Below are positions 50,346 through 59,010 of a stretch of DNA of 64,000 nucleotides, piece by piece. This DNA comes from Oscillospiraceae bacterium (lineage in GTDB: Bacteria; Bacillota; Clostridia; Oscillospirales; Ruminococcaceae). A program made the translations under genes and the position numbers. How positions within the stretch are numbered: position 1 is the stretch's first letter; each line of letters opens with the position of its first letter. The notes beneath the pieces were generated by a model. That model ran no database searches. It was not told where the DNA came from and saw nothing but the letters and a program-made list of their open reading frames with translations. The stretch spans positions 62,001 to 126,000 of the forward strand of contig WRLG01000001.1 in assembly GCA_009777725.1 (NCBI GenBank). The letters are read 5' to 3'.

Positions 50346-51391
50346 TGGACGGGGTTTTCCGGGCGGATGTCGATTTTGTAGCCCGTCAGCCTTGCGGCAA
50401 GCTTGGCGTTTTGACCTTTATTTCCGATGGCAAGGGAAATCTGATTATTGGGGACTATAACGGTGCAGATTCTTTCCTCCGCGTCTACAATGGTTACGGA
50501 GACAACGTCGGCGGGGGATAAGGCATGGGATATGAATACGGCGGGGTCTTCGTCATATACTATAATATCTATTTTCTCGCCGTTCAGTTCTTTTATTATT
50601 TTTTCAATACGAGAATGTTTTGAGCCGATGCAAGCTCCGACCGGGTCAACATTTTCATCGTTTGAGCAAACGGCGACCTTAGTCCTTGCTCCCGCTTCTC
50701 TGGATATAGCCCTAACATCAACGATTCCCTCGTTTATTTCGGGTACTTCAAGCTCAAAAAGCCTTCTGACCAAGTCCTTATGTGTGCGCGATATTTTTAC
50801 GGAAGGCTTTTTTTCGGGATTGGATATGCCGATGACATAAACCTTAATTATATCGCCTTCGGTAAGAACCTCGCCGGGGATTTGCTCATTTTTGAACAGG
50901 TAAGCATCCCCTTTCTCTATGGTGAGTACGCAATTCCCGGTATCCGGCTCAACCTTTTGAACAACTGCCGAAACGGCTTCATGCTCCTTATCCTTATACT
51001 GATTTATAATTTTTTCACGCTCATATTCCTTAATATCGTGGCGGATGGATTGCTTTGCATACTGCGCCGCTACCCGACCGAACTGAGCCGTAGAGAGCTT
51101 GTAAGGGACAATATCGCCGAGCTTAGCCTTTTTGGTGCAGGAAACCTTAGCGTCCTCAATATTGATTTCGTTCATATCAATCGGCTCGTCGTCCACAACG
51201 GTACGCATGACGCATACTTCAAACTTATTCTTTTCCAAATCAATATTAACCGCGAATTCATCGCAGTCCGGGTATTCTTTTTTTACAGCCTTCAAAACGC
51301 CCTGACCTATTTTGTCAATTAAAATTTCCGGCGGGATTCCGTGCTCCGAGGCAAGAGTATTAATTGCTTCAAAAAAAGCCTTGTTGTTCAT
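50342..51391 (-). CDS. nusA: Transcription termination/antitermination factor NusA
   Basis: 349 residues: N-terminal RNA-polymerase-binding domain (EAINTLASEHGIPPEILIDK), S1 domain (EHEAVSAVVQKVEPDTGNCV), KH1 (VGACIGSKHSRIEKIIKELN) and KH2 (VPNNQISLAIGNKGQNAKLA) ending RLTGYKIDIRPE. It lacks the C-terminal acidic repeats, as usual in Firmicutes. Confidence 0.97.
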   Translation of the reverse strand: MNNKAFFEAINTLASEHGIPPEILIDKIGQGVLKAVKKEYPDCDEFAVNIDLEKNKFEVCVMRTVVDDEPIDMNEINIEDAKVSCTKKAKLGDIVPYKLSTAQFGRVAAQYAKQSIRHDIKEYEREKIINQYKDKEHEAVSAVVQKVEPDTGNCVLTIEKGDAYLFKNEQIPGEVLTEGDIIKVYVIGISNPEKKPSVKISRTHKDLVRRLFELEVPEINEGIVDVRAISREAGARTKVAVCSNDENVDPVGACIGSKHSRIEKIIKELNGEKIDIIVYDEDPAVFISHALSPADVVSVTIVDAEERICTVIVPNNQISLAIGNKGQNAKLAARLTGYKIDIRPENPVQ

Positions 51392-51432
51392 TATTCAAAA
51401 ATCCTCCTGAAAGTTTTATACTTCAAAATTAA

Positions 51433-51927
51433 TTATCCGTCAGAAAAATCATAGTGCAGTTTAACGTAAGCGGTATCGGAAAGCTTTACTTCAATTACAG
51501 TGCCTTGATTGGTTTCTACGGTAATTTCATTCTTACCGCCGAATTCTTTAAGTAAGCCTGCAAATTCCTTAACGCCCTGTGTCTCGCGGATATATCTTAC
51601 CCTTATCTTTTCCCCGATATACTTTCGGAAATGCTCCTCACGCAGTAAAGCTCTTTCAAGACCGGGTGAGCCTACCTCTAACGTATAATTTTGCTCTATG
51701 GGGTCAGCTTCATCAAGTGCTTTACTCAAGGGGCGGGTCATGCTTTCGCAATCGTCCATGCTGACGGGCTCATTTTCCTTATCAATATAAACGCGCAAAA
51801 ACCAATACGCGCCCTCCTTTTCAAAAACAACATCCCATATCGTAAGTCCGAGAGAATCGGCGATGGGCTTTGCCAGTTTATAAGCCAACTCCGCGGTGCT
51901 TCCGCCCTTTTTACCTGTTTTCGGCAT
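51433..51927 (-). CDS. rimP: Ribosome maturation factor RimP
   Basis: 164 residues: AKPIADSLGLTIWDVVFEKE, YWFLRVYIDKENEPVSMDDC, TLEVGSPGLERALLREEHFR, and the Sm-like C-terminal domain. First gene of the operon, preceded by a promoter and a terminator-like hairpin. Helps 30S assembly. Confidence 0.95.
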   Translation of the reverse strand: MPKTGKKGGSTAELAYKLAKPIADSLGLTIWDVVFEKEGAYWFLRVYIDKENEPVSMDDCESMTRPLSKALDEADPIEQNYTLEVGSPGLERALLREEHFRKYIGEKIRVRYIRETQGVKEFAGLLKEFGGKNEITVETNQGTVIEVKLSDTAYVKLHYDFSDG

Positions 51928-51966
51928 AATATTGTACTCCCAATTCTATACATGCTTTTTTAAAAC

Positions 51967-51994
51967 AAAAGACCGGCTTGATTTCCGGTCTTTT
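51967..51994 (-). terminator. Hairpin in the rimP operon leader (possible attenuator)
   Basis: On the minus strand a 10-bp stem AAAAGACCGG/CCGGTCTTTT with an 8-base loop followed by GTTTTAAAAAAG lies between the rimP promoter and the ATG. No gene on either strand needs terminating here, so an attenuator on the nusA/infB operon is the best reading. Confidence 0.55.
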
Positions 51995-52021
51995 CTATAA
52001 TTGTTATTTACACTATATGAC

Positions 52022-52050
52022 AGTATACAGCATAATTAAAAAAAATGCAA
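52022..52050 (-). promoter_or_regulatory. Promoter of the rimP-nusA-infB operon
   Basis: On the minus strand TTGCAT (52050-52045), 17-bp spacer, TATACT (52027-52022), about 95 bp upstream of rimP. Confidence 0.7.
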
Positions 52051-52084
52051 GCGGTTTTATAAAAAATTTATAATTTGTACACAT

Positions 52085-52113
52085 TTGACTTTTGGAAATA
52101 TTTCTGTTATACT
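52085..52113 (+). promoter_or_regulatory. Promoter of the tilS-hpt-ftsH operon
   Basis: TTGACT (52085-52090), 17-bp spacer, TATACT (52108-52113), 46 bp before the tilS ATG and divergent from the rimP promoter. Confidence 0.75.
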
Positions 52114-52159
52114 ATATTATAAAATTTTGAAACCTGTGCTGATAGGGGAATTTAAAGCT

Positions 52160-53521
52160 ATGCTTATTGATAAAATGAATACTGCTGCGGAAAAATATAA
52201 TATGTTTAAAGAGCAAGATAGCGTTTGCGTTGCCCTATCAGGGGGCGCGGACAGTGTTGCCGCGCTTATCGCACTCGCGGAGCTTGGTGTAAAGGTTAAC
52301 GCTTTACACGTAAATCACGGACTGCGAGGGGAGGAAAGTGAGCGCGATGAGCAGTTTTGCCGCGAATTGTGCAGAAAATTGAATATCCCCTTTACAGTCA
52401 AGAGCGTAAACGTATCGGAATACGCAAAGCAAAATAAATTAGGCATTGAGGAAGCGGCGCGCATTTTGAGGTATAAGGCATTTGAAGAAGCGGGCGCGGA
52501 TAAAATATGCACCGCCCATACCGCCAATGACAACGCCGAAACCGTCATCTTCAACCTTTGCAGGGGAACGGGAATGAAAGGTCTTGCCGGAATCCCTCCG
52601 AAACGGGGCAATATAATAAGACCGCTTATTTTGTGCAGCAGGGAGGAGGTCGAAGAATATCTGGAGCAAAAAGGGCAGAGCTACGTCAACGACAGTACGA
52701 ATCTAACGGAGGCTTATGCAAGAAACAAAATCCGCCGCTCGGTCATGCCCGTTCTAAAGGAAATCAACAGCGGCTTTTTAAATAATATATCCAAGCTCTC
52801 GGAGATACTTGAAACCGAAGACGATTATCTTGAAATTATGGCAGAAAAATATTCCGAATCCGATTTAAGTAAAATTAATCCTGCTTTAAGGCGGCGGGTT
52901 ATCATAAATAAATTTAAAAAAAGCGGTGTAAAATTCAATTTTGAAGCAGTCAGAGCGGCGGAGCGGCTCATCGTATCGAAAGGAAGAGAGCGGGTAAATA
53001 TACAAAAGAATACCTATATTAACGCTATCGGGGGCTTTTTGAATATTTCTCATGACATAGGAAGCAAAAGAGTGCTGTTTGCTCCTGTTGCTGTTCATAT
53101 CGCTAAAGGCGAGGCATTTAATCCAAACACTGCGGCTTCCGAGGGCAAAAATTTATTTTTAGGTGATAAAATTGTTATAATTAAGCTAAAAAATTACAAA
53201 AATATAAGACAAACACAAAACATTCACGAAAATTTAACAAATAACGCCCTTGATTATGATAAAATACAAGGTGACGTATTTTTGCGGAATCGGCGGGACG
53301 GCGATAAATATACAAGAGTCGGCAGGGATTTTAACAGCAGTATAAAAAAGCTGTTAAACAAAAGCGTCCCCCGGGATGAACGCGATTTTTACGCAATACT
53401 TTGCGATGAAGCCGGAATTATATGGGTTGAGGGCTTTGGTATTGCAGACAGGGTGCGGGCTGATGCCGGTACAAAAACCATTATGGATATTGAAGTTTCG
53501 CCGCAAATATGCCGCAAATGA
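52160..53521 (+). CDS. tilS: tRNA(Ile)-lysidine synthase
   Basis: 453 residues from the ATG at 52160 (AGGGGAATTTAAAGCT); the upstream in-frame start lies on the promoter. PP-loop VCVALSGGADSVAALIALAE, VNALHVNHGLRGEESERDEQ, KICTAHTANDNAETVIFNLC, PLILCSREEVEEYLEQKGQS, and the C-terminal TilS domain (FLRNRRDGDKYTRVGR). Converts C34 of the minor isoleucine tRNA to lysidine, an essential step. Followed by hpt and ftsH in the standard Firmicutes order. Confidence 0.96.
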   Translation: MLIDKMNTAAEKYNMFKEQDSVCVALSGGADSVAALIALAELGVKVNALHVNHGLRGEESERDEQFCRELCRKLNIPFTVKSVNVSEYAKQNKLGIEEAARILRYKAFEEAGADKICTAHTANDNAETVIFNLCRGTGMKGLAGIPPKRGNIIRPLILCSREEVEEYLEQKGQSYVNDSTNLTEAYARNKIRRSVMPVLKEINSGFLNNISKLSEILETEDDYLEIMAEKYSESDLSKINPALRRRVIINKFKKSGVKFNFEAVRAAERLIVSKGRERVNIQKNTYINAIGGFLNISHDIGSKRVLFAPVAVHIAKGEAFNPNTAASEGKNLFLGDKIVIIKLKNYKNIRQTQNIHENLTNNALDYDKIQGDVFLRNRRDGDKYTRVGRDFNSSIKKLLNKSVPRDERDFYAILCDEAGIIWVEGFGIADRVRADAGTKTIMDIEVSPQICRK

Positions 53522-53546
53522 GTTTCCGAGGAGGTCTAATATAGTA

Positions 53547-54059
53547 ATGAACATTAGAGGCACAATCGTGAAGCAGGAGGATATAGCGTTAAAGGTCCGC
53601 GAAGCCGGAAGGCTTATCAGCGAGGAATACGCCGGGAAGCCGCTTTTGCTTATCAGCGTCTTAAAGGGAGCTTTCATTTTTTTGGCGGACCTGTGCAGGG
53701 AAATCACGATTCCGTGTGAAATAGGGTTTATCGCCGCTAAGAGCTACAGCGGAACCGAATCAACGGGAAATGTAAGCGTAGCCTTTAACTTAAAGCAGGA
53801 TTTGTCAAAATTTCACATATTGGTTGTTGAGGATATTTTAGATACGGGCAGAACTCTTTCAAAGCTTTTGGGTCTGTTAAAATCCGAAAACCCTCTTTCT
53901 CTGAAAGTAATTACCCTCCTTGACAAGCCCGAGCGGCGGGTCGTCTCATTAGAAGCCGACTACACCTTATTTACTATCCCCGATTTATTCGCAGTGGGTT
54001 ACGGTCTTGACTGCGATGAAAAATACCGCAATCTCCCCTATATAGCAGAATTAGATTAG
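53547..54059 (+). CDS. hpt: Hypoxanthine phosphoribosyltransferase
   Basis: 170 residues from ATG 53547 after GAGGAGGT. EEYAGKPLLLISVLKGAFIF, FIAAKSYSGTESTGNVSVAF, PRPP-binding VVEDILDTGRTLSKLL, VITLLDKPERRVVSLEADYT, GYGLDCDEKYRNLPYIAEL. Purine salvage. Confidence 0.96.
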   Translation: MNIRGTIVKQEDIALKVREAGRLISEEYAGKPLLLISVLKGAFIFLADLCREITIPCEIGFIAAKSYSGTESTGNVSVAFNLKQDLSKFHILVVEDILDTGRTLSKLLGLLKSENPLSLKVITLLDKPERRVVSLEADYTLFTIPDLFAVGYGLDCDEKYRNLPYIAELD

Positions 54060-54077
54060 AAAGGAAACAACACAGAT

Positions 54078-56054
54078 ATGAGTGGAAAAAACAATAAAGG
54101 CTTCGGGCTCAGCTTATTTGTCCTATTGCTTGTGGGATTAATGTTTTTGGTGGTTTACCTGTTAAGACAGTCCGTTAAACCGGAGGATGGACCTACCTAT
54201 TCCGAGGTAATGGGGTATTTTGACAGATACGAGGTTTATGAATACACCTTTGATTTAGGCAGCGGCGAGCTTACCTTGAGAGTTCGCGACTTGGAAGAAC
54301 CAATCACCTATACCGTGCCGAATGTCACCGTATTTTTAAACGAAATACAAACGGGCGAAGCGAATTACCGCATTGAATATAATCGTAAACACCCGGACGC
54401 GCCGCTGGAGCAGGATTATTATAAAATTCAAGATAATACTTGGCTTTTCAGCCTGTTGCCGACTATATTATTAATCGGCTTGATGATTGCGCTGTTTTTC
54501 TTTATGATGCGCCAAGTCGGCGGCGGCAGAATGAACAGCTTCGGCAGAGCCAACATCAAAAATACGGCGAATAAAAAGAATACCTTTGACGATGTAGCAG
54601 GCGCGGAGGAAGAAAAGGTAGAGCTTGCCGAAATTGTGGACTTTTTAAAGAACCCCAAAAAATATACCGAAATCGGGGCAAGAATCCCCAAAGGTGTCTT
54701 GCTGGAGGGTCCTCCCGGGACGGGTAAAACCTTGCTTGCCAAAGCTGTGGCAGGGGAGGCGGGTGTGCCGTTCTTCTCTATATCCGGCTCGGATTTTGTC
54801 GAGATGTTTGTAGGCGTCGGTGCATCCAGGGTAAGGGATTTGTTTGAAACCGCTAAGAAAAATTCACCCGCCATTGTCTTTATAGATGAGATTGATGCGG
54901 TAGGTCGGCACAGAGGTGCGGGTTTAGGCGGCGGTCATGACGAGCGCGAGCAGACCCTAAACCAGCTTTTAGTCGAGATGGACGGCTTCGAGGGCAACGA
55001 GGGCGTTATAGTAGTCGCCGCGACAAACCGCCGCGATATATTAGACCCCGCGCTTTTACGCCCCGGCAGGTTTGACAGGCATGTTGTAGTTAACTATCCC
55101 GATATTAAGGGCAGGGAAGAAATTTTAAAGGTTCACACAAAGAAAAAGTCCTTAGGACCCGATGTTAATTTGGCAACAATTGCCAAAACAACCGCAGGTT
55201 TCACAGGAGCGGATTTAGAAAATCTCGTAAACGAGGCGGCAATTTTGGCGGCACGTGCCAATAAAAAGGCTATAACCGAGGCTGACATTGAGGAGGCTTC
55301 CATTAAGGTTGTAGCAGGACCGGAAAAGAAATCCAAGGTTGTTACCGAAAAGGATAAAAGGATGACCGCTTACCACGAGGGCGGGCACGCAATCGCTTTG
55401 CATTATCTTGAAACGCAGGATAAGGTTCATTACGTTACCATTATACCGCGCGGAAGTGCGGGAGGCTTTACAATGCACCGCCCCGAAGATGACAGACCTT
55501 ACCGCAGTAAGCGTTATATGGAAGAAAGAATGGTCGTTTGCTTAGGCGGCAGGGTAGCGGAGCAGATTATATTCAACGATATTACAACGGGGGCTTCAAG
55601 CGACCTTAACAGCGTGTCGCGGATTGCGCGTGAGATGGTGACAAAGTACGGCTTCTCCGAAAAGCTCGGAACAGTGGTATACAGCAATGAAAACGATGAA
55701 GTATTCTTAGGCAGGGATTACGGACATGCCAGAAGCTACAGTGAAGAGGTCGCCGCTCAGATTGATGCGGAGGTTAAATATTTCGTTGATACCGCTTATA
55801 AAAGGTGCGAGGATTTGTTGAAAGCGCATATGGATGACCTGCATATTTTAACGAAATATCTCTTAAAGCATGAAAAAATCGACGGCGAGGAATTTCAAAA
55901 GCTTATGGACGGTAAAATCCCCGCAAGCGAATATGAGGACAGCGCGGACGAAAAAGAGGCAGGACTTGACGTGCCTCAAACGGATACAAAGCCCGAGGAG
56001 GGTATCATCGCGCCCGAAGCACCTAAAGCTCCCGAAAAGCCCGATGAGCTTTAA
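54078..56054 (+). CDS. ftsH: ATP-dependent zinc metalloprotease FtsH
   Basis: 658 residues. TM1 (about 9-31), an extracytoplasmic domain, TM2 ([18 protein letters not shown]), AAA+ domain: Walker [21 protein letters not shown], Walker [41 protein letters not shown]; protease zinc motif [15 protein letters not shown] and the distal Asp ligand in [19 protein letters not shown]. Acidic/Pro-rich C-terminal tail. Membrane quality control. Confidence 0.98.
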   Translation: MSGKNNKGFGLSLFVLLLVGLMFLVVYLLRQSVKPEDGPTYSEVMGYFDRYEVYEYTFDLGSGELTLRVRDLEEPITYTVPNVTVFLNEIQTGEANYRIEYNRKHPDAPLEQDYYKIQDNTWLFSLLPTILLIGLMIALFFFMMRQVGGGRMNSFGRANIKNTANKKNTFDDVAGAEEEKVELAEIVDFLKNPKKYTEIGARIPKGVLLEGPPGTGKTLLAKAVAGEAGVPFFSISGSDFVEMFVGVGASRVRDLFETAKKNSPAIVFIDEIDAVGRHRGAGLGGGHDEREQTLNQLLVEMDGFEGNEGVIVVAATNRRDILDPALLRPGRFDRHVVVNYPDIKGREEILKVHTKKKSLGPDVNLATIAKTTAGFTGADLENLVNEAAILAARANKKAITEADIEEASIKVVAGPEKKSKVVTEKDKRMTAYHEGGHAIALHYLETQDKVHYVTIIPRGSAGGFTMHRPEDDRPYRSKRYMEERMVVCLGGRVAEQIIFNDITTGASSDLNSVSRIAREMVTKYGFSEKLGTVVYSNENDEVFLGRDYGHARSYSEEVAAQIDAEVKYFVDTAYKRCEDLLKAHMDDLHILTKYLLKHEKIDGEEFQKLMDGKIPASEYEDSADEKEAGLDVPQTDTKPEEGIIAPEAPKAPEKPDEL

Positions 56055-56080
56055 TGAGGCGTGAGGACGTAGGAGTAAGG

Positions 56081-56150
56081 AGGGGGGCTAAAATCCCCCC
56101 GCCTCTACAGGCGGAATATGTTCGGCGGGGGGTGAAAGAATCCCGCGAAC
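56081..56150 (+). repeat. Cluster of three GC-rich hairpins before the DUF4349 gene
   Basis: GGGGGG/CCCCCC (56082-56100, loop CTAAAAT), CCGCCT/AGGCGG (56099-56114), and GTTCG..CGGG/CCCG..CGAAC (56120-56150). They stand back to back in the ftsH-DUF4349 gap. They could be a degenerate repeat element or regulate read-through. Confidence 0.6.
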
Positions 56151-56164
56151 GAGATAAGGAGTGT

Positions 56165-57163
56165 ATGATGAAAAAATACCTATCTGCAATATTGGCACTG
56201 TCAATCTGCGTTTCACTATCGGCTTGCAGTGATGGCGGTAGTAGCGGCGGTAGCTCGGCATCGGGAGGAGGAAGCAATTACAGTCCTAACATTGCATATG
56301 ACGGAGCGTATGAAGGCGAGTATATGCAAATGGCTAGCCCCGAGGTTAGCGGAGGCGGCACTGCTGCATTAGACACCGTTGAATCTGACATTTCGGCAAA
56401 AATAATCCGTAACGCTTCACTTACGGTCCGCGCTGTTGACGTTAAGCGGGCGTATGACGAGTATTTAGCCTACATAAGCACTCACGGCGGATATGAGTTT
56501 AATATGGAGCTTTCATCCTCGGGGGATTATACCACCATCCACGCTACTTTAAAACTGCCGCCGCAGATATTGAACGCCGCAGTTGAGTATGCTCACGAGT
56601 GCGGGGAGGTTACAAGCATTTTTACATCAAGCGATGACATCACGGAGCAATATTACGATGTCAGAATAAGGCTTGAGAATAAACGCAGGAATTTGGAGAA
56701 ATACTATCAATATCTGGATGAAGCAAGCATAATGGAAGATGTTATCAAGCTTCAGAATCAAATTGATTCAATCACGATGGAGATAGAAGCCTTTGAGGGA
56801 CGTTTGCGGATGTGGGATTCATTAGTCAAGGAATCCACTATTAACATTACGTTCATTCAAAAGGACGACCCCAACAAAACGGAGGAAGAAATAAAATTCA
56901 GCTGGAATTCTATGGACGGGCAGAGCATGTGGCTGAAAATGTCGAACGGATTCCTCAGAACCTCCAACGCGGTTTTCTCCTTGTTCCAATGGCTGATTAT
57001 CATAGTTGTAAATTTATTGCCCGTACTTATTATTGCGTTTATTGTATTGGTATTGATTAATCTGAAAAAGCGCAAAGGGAAAAAGGCATCTGTTGCTTTA
57101 GCTGAAAACAACGAAACCAAGCTTACAGATTCACCCGAGCCGCCTCTACATAAAAACGAGTAA
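56165..57163 (+). CDS. DUF4349 lipoprotein
   Basis: 332 residues from ATG 56165 after AAGGAG. Lipoprotein signal (YLSAILALSICVSLSAC), Ser/Gly linker, then the DUF4349 core: KIIRNASLTVRAVDVKRAYD, GGYEFNMELSSSGDYTTIHA, coiled coil LENKRRNLEKYYQYLDEASI, RLRMWDSLVKESTINITFIQ, one C-terminal membrane helix (FQWLIIIVVNLLPVLIIAFI) and a basic/acidic tail. So it is held by both lipid and helix. Function unknown in general. Confidence 0.88.
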   Translation: MMKKYLSAILALSICVSLSACSDGGSSGGSSASGGGSNYSPNIAYDGAYEGEYMQMASPEVSGGGTAALDTVESDISAKIIRNASLTVRAVDVKRAYDEYLAYISTHGGYEFNMELSSSGDYTTIHATLKLPPQILNAAVEYAHECGEVTSIFTSSDDITEQYYDVRIRLENKRRNLEKYYQYLDEASIMEDVIKLQNQIDSITMEIEAFEGRLRMWDSLVKESTINITFIQKDDPNKTEEEIKFSWNSMDGQSMWLKMSNGFLRTSNAVFSLFQWLIIIVVNLLPVLIIAFIVLVLINLKKRKGKKASVALAENNETKLTDSPEPPLHKNE

Positions 57164-57167
57164 GGGG

Positions 57168-58151
57168 TTGTTCACAATAGAACAGATTGCGTTTTTTGAC
57201 GCGAAGCCGTATGACATGAAGTGGTTTGAGGAATTGGGTAAGGACAGGTACAAATTTAAATATTACGAGCATCGGCTTACCCCCGATACTGCGGGTTTGG
57301 CTTGCAGTTGTAAAGCTATTGTAGCGTTTGTAAACGACATTCTTGACCGTGAAATGCTTGACAGGCTGGTAGAGTGCGGTGTAAGGCTGGTTGCGTTGCG
57401 TTGTGCGGGCTATAATAATGTCGATGTCAATTACGCTAAGGGCAAAATAGACGTGGTGCGAGTACCTGTCTATTCGCCTTATGCCGTAGCTGAACACGCG
57501 ATGGCTTTGCTTTTAACGCTCAACCGTAAAATCCACCGCGCCTTTAACCGAACCCGAGACTTTAATTTCAGCTTAAACGACTTGACGGGCTTTGACCTTT
57601 ACGGCAAAACGGCGGGAATTGTAGGCATGGGTCAAATCGGGCGGGTTTTCTCGGATATATGCAGGGGTTTTGGTATGAAAATTCTGGCGTTTGACCCCTA
57701 TCCCGATGAAGATGCCGGCGTGGAATATGTTTCATTGGAAAGGCTGTTTTCCGAGAGCGATGTTATCTCGCTTCACTGTCCGCTTACTGCCGATACGAGG
57801 TATATGATAAACAGCGAAGCCTTGAATAAAATGAAGGACGGCGTTTTTATTATAAACACGTCCAGAGGTCAGCTGATTGACAGTGATGCGCTGCTAAAGG
57901 CTCTTAAAAGCGGAAAGGTTCACGCGGCGGGTCTTGATGTATACGAAGAGGAGTCCGAGTTTTTCTTTGAAGACTATTCCGGCACGGTGATTCAAGACGA
58001 TATTTTACAGCTTTTGGTATCCATGCCGAATGTCTTAGTTACATCGCATCAAGCCTTTTTGACGGAAGAAGCATTAAAAAGAATCGCCGAGGTTACTATA
58101 GAAAATTTAACAAAATTCTTCGAGGGCGGGGAGTTGGAGAATAGAGTGTAA
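57168..58151 (+). CDS. ldhA: D-2-hydroxyacid dehydrogenase, D-lactate dehydrogenase type
   Basis: 327 residues from a TTG at 57168, just after an AAGGGG site and five bases after the preceding stop. NAD-binding GIVGMGQIGRVFSDICRGFG, catalytic Arg in INTSRGQLIDSDALLKALKS, Glu in LDVYEEESEFFFEDYSG, His in VLVTSHQAFLTEEALKRIAE; VALRCAGYNNVDVNYAKG and VPVYSPYAVAEHAMALLLTL are typical for D-LDH. Likely pyruvate to D-lactate, although other 2-oxoacids are possible. Confidence 0.9.
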   Translation: MFTIEQIAFFDAKPYDMKWFEELGKDRYKFKYYEHRLTPDTAGLACSCKAIVAFVNDILDREMLDRLVECGVRLVALRCAGYNNVDVNYAKGKIDVVRVPVYSPYAVAEHAMALLLTLNRKIHRAFNRTRDFNFSLNDLTGFDLYGKTAGIVGMGQIGRVFSDICRGFGMKILAFDPYPDEDAGVEYVSLERLFSESDVISLHCPLTADTRYMINSEALNKMKDGVFIINTSRGQLIDSDALLKALKSGKVHAAGLDVYEEESEFFFEDYSGTVIQDDILQLLVSMPNVLVTSHQAFLTEEALKRIAEVTIENLTKFFEGGELENRV

Positions 58152-58166
58152 CCTTAAAATACTCAG

Positions 58167-58290
58167 TAGTCCCATATTTAGGGCATATTATATTAGCCCG
58201 AAAAACCGAACGGAAGTTATGCACTAAATTCAAATTTTCACAAAAACAGTGGTAGGGCGGTTATAATGTGCCCTAAATATGGGACGGTAT
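58167..58290 (+). repeat. Structured repeat element, copy 2 (family also at 46.2 kb)
   Basis: Arms of 24 bp (58169-58192 and 58262-58285) with one G-U-type mismatch enclose a 69-bp interior. Order: AGTC, eight bases CCATATTT, AGGGCATATTATATTAG, CCGAAAAACCGAACGG, variable middle, CAGTGGTAGGGCGG, TTATAATGTGCCCT, eight bases AAATATGG, GACGGTAT. Same blocks as copy 1 but the eight-base stems differ and remain complementary. Lies between convergent genes. Confidence 0.8.
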
Positions 58291-58299
58291 AAAATAATT

Positions 58300-58361
58300 G
58301 AAAATTGCCCTGCTTTGTTAAAGCTTCAGCACGAAAGCTTTAACAAAGCAGGGCAATTTTC
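58300..58361. terminator. Perfect 27-bp inverted repeat between convergent genes
   Basis: A 27-bp stem without mismatch and an 8-base loop (CAGCACGA) between the ends of the dehydrogenase gene and the superoxide reductase gene. The stem starts GAAAATTGCCCTGC and ends GCAGGGCAATTTTC; it can serve as a two-way terminator but is much longer than needed. Confidence 0.75.
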
Positions 58362-58390
58362 TTAGGGAATATGTAATTTTTTTACAGACT

Positions 58391-58780
58391 TTAGTGAGCT
58401 ATTTCAGTTTTCCAAAGCCCGTGAAGATTACAGTAAGCATAAACCGCAACCGGCTTGTCGTTTACAAAGCTGAAATTAAGCTCGGGAGCTTCGCCCGTCT
58501 TTAAGCACTTGCGCTGACCGCCAAGCTCTGTTTCCGTGTAAACGAAAGCTATGTGATGCGCTTCCTCCATCGGATGCGCCGCACTTCCGATTTTAACATT
58601 AACCTTGTCACCCGATACGGTTACAATCGGCAGATGCTTTTCTGTGCTTGCCTCCTCGGTATTAGCAATAAGCTCGCTCATTTTTTCGCCGCAACAAACC
58701 AGCGGCACTCCCTTGTCATCGATAAGACCAACAAGGTTTTTGCAATGTTTGCAGATAAAAAATTTTTGTTTACCGCACAT
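58391..58780 (-). CDS. dfx: Desulfoferrodoxin / superoxide reductase
   Basis: 129 residues. N-terminal desulforedoxin-type site with Cys10, Cys13, Cys29, Cys30 (FICKHCKNLVGLIDDKGVPL, then VCCGEKM) and the catalytic domain with His ligands in HPMEEAHHIAFVYTETEL and the Cys/His pair CNLHGLW near the C-terminus. Reduces superoxide to peroxide without making oxygen. Encoded 13 bp after rubredoxin, its likely electron donor. Confidence 0.95.
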   Translation of the reverse strand: MCGKQKFFICKHCKNLVGLIDDKGVPLVCCGEKMSELIANTEEASTEKHLPIVTVSGDKVNVKIGSAAHPMEEAHHIAFVYTETELGGQRKCLKTGEAPELNFSFVNDKPVAVYAYCNLHGLWKTEIAH

Positions 58781-58793
58781 AGTTTTTTACTCC

Positions 58794-58949
58794 TTAATCA
58801 ATTTTGGTGAAGCCGTCCTTACCTGCTCCGCAAAGCGGGCAGGCGTAGTCATCCGGGAGGTCGTCCCACTTTGTTCCGGGCTGGATTCCGTTGTCGGGGT
58901 CTCCCGCAGTTTCATCGTATACATACCCGCATACACATTCATACTTCAT
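58794..58949 (-). CDS. Rubredoxin with C-x-C first cysteine pair
   Basis: 51 residues, [40 protein letters not shown] then [11 protein letters not shown]. Clearly a rubredoxin, donor to superoxide reductase and flavodiiron proteins. The first metal-binding pair is Cys5-x-Cys7, whereas the usual spacing is C-x-x-C; the second pair CPLC is normal. GGAG lies nine bases before the chosen ATG (58949); an ATG two codons earlier is too close to it. Confidence 0.93.
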   Translation of the reverse strand: MKYECVCGYVYDETAGDPDNGIQPGTKWDDLPDDYACPLCGAGKDGFTKID

Positions 58950-59010
58950 AATCATACTCTCCTTTATTTTTTTACCGGGTCTTCCCGGAGTGAAGCTTGA
59001 TTTAAGTTAT

